Of a DNA stretch of 41,010 nucleotides, positions 1-8,198 are shown one piece after another. The stretch's first letter is position 1, and each line of letters begins with the position of its first letter. Source of the stretch: an uncultured Solirubrobacteraceae bacterium (GTDB taxonomy: Bacteria; Actinomycetota; Thermoleophilia; Solirubrobacterales; Solirubrobacteraceae); contig CADCVR010000105.1 in the NCBI GenBank assembly GCA_902806205.1, positions 1-41,010 of the forward strand, in the 5' to 3' direction. Below the pieces are notes generated by a model that worked only from the letters and a program-made list of their open reading frames with translations, searched no databases and was not told the origin of the DNA. Both the position numbers and the translations under genes were made by a program.

Positions 1-459
<459 letters not shown>

Positions 460-743
460 GAACTACATAAGACCGGCACCATGCCGGCTCACTGAGAGTT
501 GTCCGTGACCGATTTGTGCGGCCTTCCTACACTGAGAAGACCGCGGTCATGACAGGTACTTCTAAGTTCTGCCGACGCCCGGCTGGGAATCGGCAGATCG
601 AACCTGGACGCACACCTCACGGCTCGGAAAGAGCCGAAGGTGCGCATGCTGTTGAGTTTTCAAAGACCGTCGCGCCCATCTGAAGAGAAGGTGCTGCCTT
701 CTGGAGGTTCGCGCTCGAAGCCGTAGCTGCGCTACGAGGTGGG
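460..743 (-). other. rRNA operon leader region
   Basis: This non-coding stretch lies between the predicted rRNA promoter and mature 16S. It holds several stems typical of a processed leader: CTGCCGA/TCGGCAG (569-575 with 590-596), GGCTC/GAGCC (621-625 with 631-635) inside a longer imperfect stem, and CCGGC/GCCGG (473-477 with 483-487) just before the 16S 5' end. The boxA-like element lies within it. Open frames here show no coding character. Confidence 0.7.
648..670 (-). promoter_or_regulatory. boxA-like antitermination element of the rRNA leader
   Basis: On the minus strand the sequence reads GTCTTTGAAAACTCAACAGC. It resembles the TCTTTGAAAA element found in many Gram-positive rRNA leaders and the E. 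coli boxA TGCTCTTTAACA. Its place between promoter and 16S fits binding of NusB/NusE for rRNA antitermination. Confidence 0.65.
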
Positions 744-749
744 TCGAGT

Positions 750-779
750 AGTGTAGCGCTTGCCCCCGGGCGATCTCAA
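750..779 (-). promoter_or_regulatory. Predicted housekeeping promoter of the rRNA operon
   Basis: On the minus strand TTGAGA (774-779) is followed after 18 bp by TACACT (750-755). This is the only clear -35/-10 pair of the classic type seen in the window, and it is placed to drive the 16S gene. Transcription would begin near 743. Confidence 0.6.
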
Positions 780-883
780 GGAGATCTTCGGCGGCGTCGC
801 GCGGTCGTCGCTCGAACCGGGACGGGAATGTAGCACCGTGCTGCGGCAGACGTCGTCGGCTGCTCCGCGACCGTTGCTGTCCT

Positions 884-898
884 GGAGCGCGACGCTCC
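884..898 (-). terminator. Possible tyrS terminator hairpin
   Basis: GGAGCG CGA CGCTCC is a perfect 6-bp stem with a 3-nt loop about 55 nt downstream of the tyrS stop. It has no U-tract, so it may act with Rho or not at all. The rest of 780-952 shows no gene. Confidence 0.35.
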
Positions 899-952
899 CT
901 GCGCGCGGCGAACGGCAGGTCGAAGACGACGCCCCGCGGCGCGCTCCCCGCG

Positions 953-2140
953 TCACGCGCGGTGCAGCCGGCGGAAGCCGCGCTTGCCGACCTGCAGCAC
1001 GGCACCGTCGAGCCGCGCCGAGGGCAGGTCGATCTCCTCCCGGGCGAGGACGGCGCCATCCAGCCGGACGGCGCCCGCCGTCACCAGACGGCGGGCCTCC
1101 GAGCGGGAGTGGCCGAAGGCGGCGGCGATCAGCGCTGGGATGTGCACGGGATCCTCGCCCGCCGCGAGCCTATGGGGCTCGATCTCCTCGGGAGCCTTGC
1201 GGTCGACGAAGAGGCGGTCGAAGTGCCGCTCGGCCTCCTGCGCAGCCGCGGCGGAGTGGAAGCGCGCGACGATGGCGCGCGCCAGGCTGCGCTTGGCGTC
1301 ACGCGGGCCGGTGCCCGCGGAAGGCAGTTCGACTGCCAGCAGGTCGAACCACTGGCCCATGGCGGCGTCGGGCAGCGAGAGGGTCTTGCCGTACATCTCC
1401 GCGGGCGCCTCGGTGATCCCGATGTGGTTGCCGAATGACTTCGACATCTTCTGGAGGCCGTCGGTGCCGGTGAGCAGCGGGACGGTCAGCACGCACTGCT
1501 CGGCCATCCCGTAGGCGCGCTGCATCTCGCGCCCGCGCATCAGATTGAACGTCTGGTCGGTGCCGCCGAGCTCCACGTCGGCGCTGATCGCCACCGAGTC
1601 GTAGCCCTGCAGGAGCGGGTACAGGAGCTCGAGCAAGGAGATCGGCGTGCCGGCCGCGAAGCGCTTGGCGAAGTCGTTGCGCTCCAGGAGCTGGGCGACG
1701 GTGGTCGTCCGCGCGAGGCCGAACAGCTCCTCCATGCGCATGTCGAGCCACTCGGAGTTGCGACGGACCTCCAGCAGCTCGGGTTCGGAGCGCAGGACCT
1801 TGAACGCCTGCTCCTTGTAGGTCTCCGCGTTCGCGTCGATCGCCGCGCCCGACAGGGCCGGTCGCGTCTGCGAGCGCCCGGAAGGGTCACCGACCCGGGC
1901 GGTGTAGTCGCCGACGATCAGCACGACCCGGTGGCCGAGATCCTGGAACTCGCGCAGCTTCTCCAACACGACGGTGTGCCCGAGATGCAGATCGGGCGCG
2001 GTCGGATCCAGCCCGAGCTTGGCGCGCACGGGGCGCTCCTCGCGCGCGGCGGTCCGCAGCCGTGCCTCCAATCCCCCGGCCGGGAGAGCCTCCACGACGT
2101 TGCGAGTGAGGAACGCTGCGCTCTGGGCGAGGTCGGGCAT
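953..2140 (-). CDS. tyrS: Tyrosyl-tRNA synthetase
   Basis: A class I aminoacyl-tRNA synthetase that charges tRNA-Tyr in the cytoplasm. The 395-residue product is slightly short of the usual 400-420. The HIGH box is HLGH at residues 52-55 within DPTAPDLHLGH. The tyrosine-binding GGTDQ is at 192-196 and the KMSKS loop at 231-235. An S4 RNA-binding domain occupies roughly 335-395. The sequence belongs to the PTAPDLHLGH (TyrZ-like) subtype. The gene lies just upstream of the rRNA operon on the same strand and diverges from the penicillin-binding protein gene. The ATG is supported by a TACCAT box 9 nt upstream and by the absence of a Shine-Dalgarno sequence. Confidence 0.96.
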   Translation of the reverse strand: MPDLAQSAAFLTRNVVEALPAGGLEARLRTAAREERPVRAKLGLDPTAPDLHLGHTVVLEKLREFQDLGHRVVLIVGDYTARVGDPSGRSQTRPALSGAAIDANAETYKEQAFKVLRSEPELLEVRRNSEWLDMRMEELFGLARTTTVAQLLERNDFAKRFAAGTPISLLELLYPLLQGYDSVAISADVELGGTDQTFNLMRGREMQRAYGMAEQCVLTVPLLTGTDGLQKMSKSFGNHIGITEAPAEMYGKTLSLPDAAMGQWFDLLAVELPSAGTGPRDAKRSLARAIVARFHSAAAAQEAERHFDRLFVDRKAPEEIEPHRLAAGEDPVHIPALIAAAFGHSRSEARRLVTAGAVRLDGAVLAREEIDLPSARLDGAVLQVGKRGFRRLHRA

Positions 2141-2149
2141 CTGCGGCCG

Positions 2150-2155
2150 ATGGTA
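2150..2155 (-). promoter_or_regulatory. -10-like box of tyrS (TACCAT, 9 nt before ATG)
   Basis: TACCAT on the minus strand matches the TANNNT pattern seen before many first genes in this window and would give a very short 5' UTR. A near-perfect palindrome GGTCCG-C-CGGACC lies just upstream at 2163-2175. No convincing -35 is visible. Confidence 0.4.
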
Positions 2156-2272
2156 GTCTCAGGGTCCGCCGGACCGGCGTTATGTCACCGGTACCTTGCC
2201 GCTTGCGACCTCCCGACGGCGTGAGCGCGCGGGAAGCGCCCGCTTCGTGCGGGGCGCCGAGCGGACCTCGCC

Positions 2273-4591
2273 ATGCGCGACTTCCATCGCAACACCGACC
2301 CTTCGCCGCGCAGGCGTCCGCGCCTGAAGAAGCTGCGGCTGCTCGTCGTCCTCGTGCCGCTCTGCGGGTTGGCGGGCGTCTCGACGGTGTTCGGGATGAT
2401 GATGGCCGTCGCCTCCGACCTGCCGGCGCTGGAGGGCGAGCCTCAGTACCGCACCGCCGCCGACACGCGCAACTCGACGTTGAAGGACGCACAGGGAGAG
2501 ACGATCGGACGCCTGGTCTCCGACCAGAACCGCGTCTTCGTCAAGTACGACGACATCTCGACGTTCATGCGCTCCGCGATCATCGCCGTCGAGGACGAGC
2601 GCTACGCGACGAACAACGGCGTCGACCTGCGCGGCATCGCGCGCGCCTTCACCCAGGACGTCATCCAGAAGCGCGCCGCCCAGGGCGGCTCGACGATCAC
2701 CCAGCAGTTCGTCAAGAACGCGCTCGAGGCGCAGGGGCAGCGCACGGTCTTCCAGAAGCTTCGCGAGTCCGCGCTGGCCTACCACCTCACGCGCCGCTGG
2801 GGCAAGAAGAAGGTCCTGCAGGAGTACCTCAACTCGATCTACTTCGGCAACGGCGCCTACGGCATCGAGGCGGCGGCGCAGACGTACTTCGGCCAGGAAC
2901 CCGACCACAAGGGCTGTGGCACACCGAAGCGGCCCTGCGCGAAGGAGCTGCGCCCGCACGAGGCCGCGTTCCTCGCCGGCGTGGTCGCGTCGCCGAGCGG
3001 GTACGACCCCGTCGCGAGCTACAAGGCCTCCGAGGCCCGTCGCAACGTCGTGCTCAAGAAGATGCTCCAACAGGGCTACGTCACCCGGCGTGACTACGAC
3101 ATGGGGATCGGCGAAGTGCTACCCGCCAAGCCGCGCGCCCCGCGCCTGGACGCGAAGTATGGCTCGGAGTACTTCGTCTCCTGGGTGCGCCAGCAGCTCG
3201 TCGACCGCTACGGCGCCCAGCGCTCCTTCGAGGGGGGCCTGGAGGTCCGCACCACGCTCGACCTCGAGTTGCAGAAGGCGGCCGAGCAGTCCGTGAGGAG
3301 CTACCTGGCCAGCCCGGTCGGACCGACGGCCGCGCTCGTGGCGATCGACAACGACTCGGGCGAGGTGCGCGCGATGGTCTCGGGCACCCGTGACTTCCGC
3401 GACGCGCCGTTCAACCTCGCCACCCAGGGCCAGCGCCAGCCCGGCTCCGCCTTCAAGCCGTTCATCCTCGCCCAGGCGCTCAAGGACGGCATCGGCCCGG
3501 GGAAGGTGTACCCGTCGCGCAAGCGCTACTTCTGCGTCACGCGGAAGCGGAAGTCCGGACGCTGCACCGAGCAGTTCACCGTCAACAACTTCGAGGACAC
3601 CTACACGGGGCAGCGCACGCTGGCCGACGCCCTGACCTATTCCGACAACGCGGTCTACGCCGCCGCCGGCATCGAGGTCGGGACCAGGAAGGTCGCTCGG
3701 CTGGCCCGCAGGATGGGCATCCGTACCCCGGTCTCGTCGAACCCCGCGATGACGCTCGGGGGCCTGAGGCAGGGCGTCACGCCGCTGGACATGGCCCACG
3801 CCTTCGAGACGTTCCAGACCGGGGGGCGGCGCATCACGGGCACGCTGGCGGCGCAGGACGACGGGCCCGTCGGGATCTCCATGGTCGAGGACAAGGACGG
3901 CAAGCCGGTCAAGAACGGGCTCAACCGGACCCAGCGGATCCCCGTGCTCAGCCAGGTCACCGCCCGGACCGCGTCGCAGATCATGTCCACCGTCGTCTCT
4001 GAGGGCACGGGCAAGCGGGCGGCGATGGGCGAGTTCGCGGCGGGCAAGACCGGCACCACCGAGAACTCCGGCGACGCGTGGTTCGTCGGCTTCACCGATC
4101 GCCTGACCGTCGCGGTCTGGGTCGGCTACCCCGACGCGACCAGGCCGATGACGAGCGAGTTCCAGGGCGGGCCGGTGGAGGGCGGCACCTTCCCCGCGCT
4201 CATCTGGCACGACTTCCAGGTGGCCGCGAACACGATCCTCGACAAGCGGGTGGCGGAGGATCGCAGGCGCAAGGGCCTGCCCCCCACGACGGGGCCCACC
4301 GGGCCGACTTCGACACAGCCACCGGTCGCCACACCCTCGGCGACCACCGTTCCCCGAGAAGGCGCCGCGGTCCCCGAGAGCGGCGGTGCCGGCGGCGACG
4401 CAGCCGCCGGCGCGGGCGACGGCGGCACCCGGGTGCGCCCCAAGCGCACGCCCGCACCGAAGGACGCCGCCCCGCCGGCGCGCACACCCCAGCCCGCGCC
4501 AGCCCCGGCTCCGGCCCCGACCCCCGCGCCTGCACCGGCGACCCCGCCGCCGGAGGCGGGCGGCGCGGCCGCCACGCCCGCGACGCCCTAG
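2273..4591 (+). CDS. Bifunctional class A penicillin-binding protein (GT51 plus transpeptidase)
   Basis: A membrane-anchored peptidoglycan synthase that polymerises lipid II and cross-links the peptides outside the membrane. A basic N-terminus precedes one membrane segment at about 22-46. The GT51 domain has the catalytic Glu107 in EDERY, QGGSTITQQ at 137-145 and the KKKVLQEYLN region. The transpeptidase has the acylation site SAFK at 392-395, SDN at 457-459 and KTG at 592-594. A Thr/Pro/Ala-rich tail of about 110 residues, low complexity at its end, follows and probably spans the wall. The gene stands alone and diverges from tyrS. No clear ribosome binding site precedes the ATG, and no in-frame alternative start is obvious. 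It ends inside a bidirectional hairpin shared with aag. Confidence 0.93.
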   Translation: MRDFHRNTDPSPRRRPRLKKLRLLVVLVPLCGLAGVSTVFGMMMAVASDLPALEGEPQYRTAADTRNSTLKDAQGETIGRLVSDQNRVFVKYDDISTFMRSAIIAVEDERYATNNGVDLRGIARAFTQDVIQKRAAQGGSTITQQFVKNALEAQGQRTVFQKLRESALAYHLTRRWGKKKVLQEYLNSIYFGNGAYGIEAAAQTYFGQEPDHKGCGTPKRPCAKELRPHEAAFLAGVVASPSGYDPVASYKASEARRNVVLKKMLQQGYVTRRDYDMGIGEVLPAKPRAPRLDAKYGSEYFVSWVRQQLVDRYGAQRSFEGGLEVRTTLDLELQKAAEQSVRSYLASPVGPTAALVAIDNDSGEVRAMVSGTRDFRDAPFNLATQGQRQPGSAFKPFILAQALKDGIGPGKVYPSRKRYFCVTRKRKSGRCTEQFTVNNFEDTYTGQRTLADALTYSDNAVYAAAGIEVGTRKVARLARRMGIRTPVSSNPAMTLGGLRQGVTPLDMAHAFETFQTGGRRITGTLAAQDDGPVGISMVEDKDGKPVKNGLNRTQRIPVLSQVTARTASQIMSTVVSEGTGKRAAMGEFAAGKTGTTENSGDAWFVGFTDRLTVAVWVGYPDATRPMTSEFQGGPVEGGTFPALIWHDFQVAANTILDKRVAEDRRRKGLPPTTGPTGPTSTQPPVATPSATTVPREGAAVPESGGAGGDAAAGAGDGGTRVRPKRTPAPKDAAPPARTPQPAPAPAPAPTPAPAPATPPPEAGGAAATPATP

Positions 4592-4656
4592 ATGATCGAT
4601 TCCACGAGGTGGTCCGGTCGAGCGGGCGGCACCGGATCCGTGGAATCACTCATCTA
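4589..4656. terminator. Long bidirectional hairpin between the penicillin-binding protein gene and aag
   Basis: Left arm TAGATGA-tc-GATTCCACG (4589-4606) pairs with right arm CGTGGAATC-ac-TCATCTA (4639-4656), and GGTCCGGT/ACCGGATCC extends the stem inward. The first three bases of the left arm are the TAG stop of the plus-strand gene, and the last three of the right arm are the TAG stop of the minus-strand gene. One structure can therefore end both convergent transcripts. There is no U-tract. Confidence 0.75.
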
Positions 4657-5298
4657 GGACCCCGTTGAACCATCCGCGCGGCCGGCGGACGCCGCGCGGG
4701 CGGCCGCCCACGCGGCCCGGCCGGGCGGCCGGGGTCGTGAGACGTAGCGGCTGCCGGCCACGCTGAAGCGCCAAGGCAGCTCGGCCGCCTTGGAGATGCC
4801 GATGCGCTCGGAGGCGACGAGGGCGGGCTGGAGCCGGTCGTCCGGCCGCGGCAGCACCCGCAGCGGCCCGGTCTGCAGCGAGCTTGCGTTGAGCTCCAGT
4901 CCGATCGCGAGCGCCTGCGTGAGCTTGCCGGGTCCCGAGCAGAGCTCCTCGAGGCCGTCGCGCCGACGCCGGGCGCGCATCGCGTCGAGGCCCGTGAGCG
5001 GCTCGAGCGCGCGGATCAGGACGGCAGCTCCGACGTCGTGGCCCTCGCACACCGCGTTGACGAGGGCGTGGATGCCGTAGGAGCGGTAGACGTAGGCCGT
5101 GCCGGGCGCACCGAAGAGCGTCGAAGTGCGCGCGGTCAACCCGACGTAGGCATGGCAGGCCGCCTCCGTCTGGTGGTAGGCCTCGGTCTCGACGATCAGC
5201 CCCGAGCTGTCGCCGTGCTGCAGGACGCAGCCGACAAGGCCTCGCGCGACGGCCACCACCGAGCGGTCGTAGAAGGCCGGCCGGAGCGGTGAGCTCAC
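4654..5298 (-). CDS. 3-methyladenine DNA glycosylase, AAG/MPG type
   Basis: A base-excision repair enzyme that removes alkylated purines from DNA. The 214-residue product starts at a GTG whose last bases overlap the argH stop (AAGTGAGC), the usual 4-nt coupling in this operon. A longer in-frame reading into argH is unlikely. Family hallmarks are an early FYDRS segment, VETEAY with the catalytic Glu, the substrate-pocket YVYRSYG, and SGPGKLTQAL in the second half. It is the last gene of the leuB-to-aag operon, an odd place for a repair enzyme, and ends in the shared hairpin. The C-terminus is Ala/Arg-rich and probably disordered. Confidence 0.9.
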   Translation of the reverse strand: MSSPLRPAFYDRSVVAVARGLVGCVLQHGDSSGLIVETEAYHQTEAACHAYVGLTARTSTLFGAPGTAYVYRSYGIHALVNAVCEGHDVGAAVLIRALEPLTGLDAMRARRRRDGLEELCSGPGKLTQALAIGLELNASSLQTGPLRVLPRPDDRLQPALVASERIGISKAAELPWRFSVAGSRYVSRPRPPGRAAWAAARAASAGRADGSTGS

Positions 5299-6656
5299 TT
5301 CGCGAGCAGCGCCCGGGCCAGCTCGAGCTGCTCCCGGACACGCGGCAAGGCGGTACCGCCCTCGGAGATCTTCGATTCGAGCCACGACCCCCGCTCGAAG
5401 ACCGGACGGACGGACGGATCGAGATAGGGAGACTGCGCGGCGAGCTCGGCGTCGGAGAGCTCTCCGAGGCCGCGGCCGGACGCCACGGCGTGGCGGACCA
5501 GGCCGGCGACGATGCCGTGAGACTCACGGAACGGGACGCCACGCCTGACCAGCAGGTCGGCGAGGTCGGTCGCGGCGATGAGGTCGTCCGACGCCGCGGC
5601 GGCCATGCGCTCGCGGTTGAACGTGGCACCGTCGAGCATCCCCCGCGCCGCGGCCAGGCAGAGCGCGAGCGTGTCGACGGCGTCGAAGAGGTGCTCCTTG
5701 TCCTCCTGCATGTCCTTGTTGTACGTCAGCGGAAGGGCGTGCAGGACGCCGTGAAGCGCGGCGCCGTGCGCGACCACGCGGGGCGCCTTGCCGCGCAGGA
5801 GCTCGGCGGCGTCGGGGTTCTTCTTCTGCGGCATGATCGAGGAGCCCGAGGTCCAGCCGTCGGCCAGCACGACGAAGCCGAACTCCTGCGAGGACCAGAT
5901 CACCAGCTCGGAGCCGAGGCGCGAGAGGTGCGTCGCGCAGGTGGCGGCCGCGTGCAGCAGGTCCAGGACGAAGTCGCGGTTGGAGACAGCGTCCACGGAG
6001 TTCCGCATCACGCCGTCGAAGCGGAGCTCCTTGGCGACCATCCGCCGGTCGGTGTCGAAGTTCACCCCCGCCAGCGCGCCGGCGCCGAGCGGCAGGCGGT
6101 CGGCCTGCGTCCCGGCGAAGTCCAGGCGCTGGCGGTCGCGATCCAGCATCCAGACGTAGGCGAGCAGGTGGTGCGACAGGTAGACGGGCTGCGCGCGCTG
6201 CAGGTGGGTGTAGCCCGGCAGCGGGGCGTCGAGGTGCGTCTCGGCCAACGCCACGAGGTCGGCCATCAGGCTGGTGACCTGTGCCCGGAGGGCCCGTGCG
6301 GTCTCCTTGCAGAACAACGCGACATCCGTCGCGACCTGGTCGTTGCGCGAGCGCGCCGTGTGGAGCTTGCCGCCGACCGGGCCGACGAGCGCGGTCAGGC
6401 GGCGCTCGACGGCCATATGGATGTCCTCGTCGTCGGGCAGGAAGGCGAACGAGCCGTCGCGCAGCTCCTCCTCGACTATTTCCAGGCCGCCCAGCAGGAC
6501 GTCGCGTTCCTGGGCGCTGATGATGCCGCACAGCCCGAGCATCCCCGCGTGCGCGCGCGAGCCGGCGAGGTCTTGGGGCCACAGGCGCTGGTCGAAGGCG
6601 ACGGACGAGTTGAGCGCCTGGAAGGCGGCGGCCTGCGGTTCGGCGAAGCGCGACAT
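5295..6656 (-). CDS. argH: Argininosuccinate lyase
   Basis: Catalyses argininosuccinate to arginine plus fumarate, the last step of arginine synthesis. The 453 residues match the family length of about 460. Seen in the sequence: HTARSRNDQ at 99-107, GYTHLQRAQP at 148-157 with the catalytic His151, and the signature GSSIMPQKKNPD at 271-282 with the catalytic Ser. No other arg gene lies in the window. The gene sits at the end of a branched-chain amino acid operon, 34 nt after a small membrane protein gene. A TAGACT box 9 nt before the ATG suggests it also has its own promoter. Its stop overlaps the GTG of aag. Confidence 0.96.
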   Translation of the reverse strand: MSRFAEPQAAAFQALNSSVAFDQRLWPQDLAGSRAHAGMLGLCGIISAQERDVLLGGLEIVEEELRDGSFAFLPDDEDIHMAVERRLTALVGPVGGKLHTARSRNDQVATDVALFCKETARALRAQVTSLMADLVALAETHLDAPLPGYTHLQRAQPVYLSHHLLAYVWMLDRDRQRLDFAGTQADRLPLGAGALAGVNFDTDRRMVAKELRFDGVMRNSVDAVSNRDFVLDLLHAAATCATHLSRLGSELVIWSSQEFGFVVLADGWTSGSSIMPQKKNPDAAELLRGKAPRVVAHGAALHGVLHALPLTYNKDMQEDKEHLFDAVDTLALCLAAARGMLDGATFNRERMAAAASDDLIAATDLADLLVRRGVPFRESHGIVAGLVRHAVASGRGLGELSDAELAAQSPYLDPSVRPVFERGSWLESKISEGGTALPRVREQLELARALLAK

Positions 6657-6665
6657 GAGCCGCGC

Positions 6666-6671
6666 AGTCTA
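6666..6671 (-). promoter_or_regulatory. -10-like box of argH (TAGACT, 9 nt before ATG)
   Basis: TAGACT on the minus strand lies in the short gap upstream of argH. No Shine-Dalgarno sequence is seen between it and the ATG, so a near-leaderless internal transcript is plausible. Confidence 0.4.
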
Positions 6672-6690
6672 GGAGCGAGGGCGGGCGAAG

Positions 6691-7059
6691 CTAGGAGTAC
6701 TTCCCGTGGATCTGCGCGACCTGGGTGGCCAGCGCGAACCCGAGCAGGTACAAGGTGACGCCCCACCCGGCCCACGCGCCGGTGCCCGGCCGGTGGAAGC
6801 GGTGCTCGCGGTCGCGGAGGTGCTCGGCGACGATGGGAATCGCGCACAGCAGCCCGAGGATCATCAGCGTCCACGGGGCCCAACCGACGACGAACGTCGT
6901 GTCCACGGTGCGCAGCCGGGCGACGTCGGCCACGACGTCGTGCCAGAGGACGGCCGGAAGCAGTGCTGCGAGGCCGACGCCGGCGGCTCCCACGATCTGC
7001 CCCTGCCGGCGCCGAGTCGTGGGTCTGGTGCGTGGCTTGGGTCCCGCGACGGAGGCCAT
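6691..7059 (-). CDS. Small integral membrane protein of unknown function
   Basis: The 122-residue product is not recognised as a named family. A basic Thr/Arg-rich N-terminus (1-20) is followed by three likely membrane segments at about 22-40, 55-80 and 92-113. A charged loop EHLRDREHRFH separates the second and third. It starts 8 nt after the degT stop. A CATAAT box at 7067-7072, overlapping the degT stop codon, lies 7 nt before the ATG and could be a weak internal promoter. An AGGA just before the ATG could instead serve as a ribosome binding site. Its place between an aminotransferase and argH gives no clear hint of function. Confidence 0.65.
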   Translation of the reverse strand: MASVAGPKPRTRPTTRRRQGQIVGAAGVGLAALLPAVLWHDVVADVARLRTVDTTFVVGWAPWTLMILGLLCAIPIVAEHLRDREHRFHRPGTGAWAGWGVTLYLLGFALATQVAQIHGKYS

Positions 7060-7067
7060 CGTCCTGA

Positions 7068-8198
7068 TTATGCCTCCGTCAACACCGCGCTCAACGCCGA
7101 GCTCACCCGTTCAACCTGATCACGGGTCATCGCCGGGAAGAACGGCAGGGCGACCGAGCGCGCCGCGACGTCCTCGCACACGGGGAACGCCCCGGGCCGG
7201 TGACCGTAGCGCTCGCGGTAGAAGGACATGAGGTGGATCGCCGGCAGGTAGGGCTTGGACTGCACGCCGTGCGCCCGCAACCCGAGGATGGTCTGGTCCC
7301 GGTCGACGCCGGGCGGAACCTGGACGACCCAGACGAACCAGCCGCGCTCGTCTCCGCCCGAGTTCTCGCAGGGAAGGCCGACCCCGAGCTCGGTCGACAG
7401 CTCCTGGAGCGTCTCTGCGTACCAGTGGGCCACCTGCCTGCGGTCGGTCAGCATCCCGGCCAGCCGCTCGAGCTGCGCGATGCCGATCGCGGCCTGCAGG
7501 TCGGTCATGCGGTAGTTGAAGCCCAGCCGGTCATGGTCGAGCCAGCCCATGTCGGGCGCGCGGCCCTGGTTGCGCTCGGAGTCGACGCGGTCCTTCGTGG
7601 CCGGATCTCCCGTGAGGACCATCCCGCCCTCGCCCGTCGTGAGCTGCTTGTTGGCGTAGAAGCCGAAGGACGTCGCGTGGCCGCGGGCGCCCACCGCGAT
7701 CCCGTCGGCGTGGCGGGCGCCGAGCGCCTCGCAGGCGTCCTCGACGATCGGGAGTCCCATTCGCTCGAAGGCGGGCAGGTCGGCCGGGTAGCCGAAGATG
7801 TGGACCGGCAGCAGTGCCGTCGTCCGCTCGGTGATCGCCGCCGCGGCGGCCTGCGGGTCGAGGTTCAGCGTCCGCGGGTCGACGTCGGCGAAGACCGGGG
7901 TGGCGCGCTCGAAGGCGATGACGTTCGCGCTGGCCACGAAGGAGAACGGCGAGGTGACCACCTCGTCGCCGTCGCTGACGCCCGCCGCGCGCAGAGCCAG
8001 GTGCAGCCCCGCCGTCCCGCTGGAGACGGCCGAGCCGTGCGGCGCGCCGACCCACGCCGCGAAGGCCTCCTCGAAGGCGGACACGCGCGGGCCGAGCGAG
8101 AGCTGCCCCGACCGCAGCACCTCGAGCACCCGCTCCTCCTCCTCGGCCCCGAGGACGGGCTGGGCGAGCGGTATCTCGGGCTGGGCCGGCCCGCTCAC
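7068..8198 (-). CDS. DegT/DnrJ/EryC1/StrS-family PLP aminotransferase
   Basis: A fold-type I PLP enzyme of the sugar-aminotransferase family, 376 residues. The PLP-binding Lys is K184 in FGFYANKQLTTGEGG, the cofactor-contacting Asp is D154 in EDACEALGA, and the early SSGTAGLHLAL binds phosphate. The GTG start overlaps the cimA stop (ACGTGAGC), so it is coupled to cimA. Family members normally aminate nucleotide-linked keto-sugars for cell-surface glycans, yet no nucleotide-sugar gene is nearby and all upstream partners make branched-chain amino acids. The true substrate is unknown. It ends with TAA, rare in such GC-rich DNA. Confidence 0.9.
   Translation of the reverse strand: MSGPAQPEIPLAQPVLGAEEEERVLEVLRSGQLSLGPRVSAFEEAFAAWVGAPHGSAVSSGTAGLHLALRAAGVSDGDEVVTSPFSFVASANVIAFERATPVFADVDPRTLNLDPQAAAAAITERTTALLPVHIFGYPADLPAFERMGLPIVEDACEALGARHADGIAVGARGHATSFGFYANKQLTTGEGGMVLTGDPATKDRVDSERNQGRAPDMGWLDHDRLGFNYRMTDLQAAIGIAQLERLAGMLTDRRQVAHWYAETLQELSTELGVGLPCENSGGDERGWFVWVVQVPPGVDRDQTILGLRAHGVQSKPYLPAIHLMSFYRERYGHRPGAFPVCEDVAARSVALPFFPAMTRDQVERVSSALSAVLTEA

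Noticed and set aside
560-1060. Open frames in the rRNA leader and after tyrS as small genes
   Set aside because: Arg/Ser-rich products with no start signals, overlapping the rRNA promoter, boxA and the 3' end of tyrS.
2585-2630. GT51 motif of the penicillin-binding protein reads EDERYATNNG with Asn in place of the usual His
   Set aside because: Actinobacterial class A enzymes commonly lack this His (mycobacterial PonA1, from memory, reads FYSNPG here). The catalytic Glu and the other motifs are intact, so this is lineage variation.
4440-4588. Repeated Ala/Pro/Thr codons at the end of the penicillin-binding protein gene as a DNA repeat or minisatellite
   Set aside because: It encodes an ordinary low-complexity Pro/Ala tail common in actinobacterial class A penicillin-binding proteins.
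5289-6758. Long plus-strand open frame opposite argH, and similar ones opposite leuB, lpqY, menE and others
   Set aside because: All are shadows of well-recognised genes; no family motif or plausible start signal was seen in any of them.
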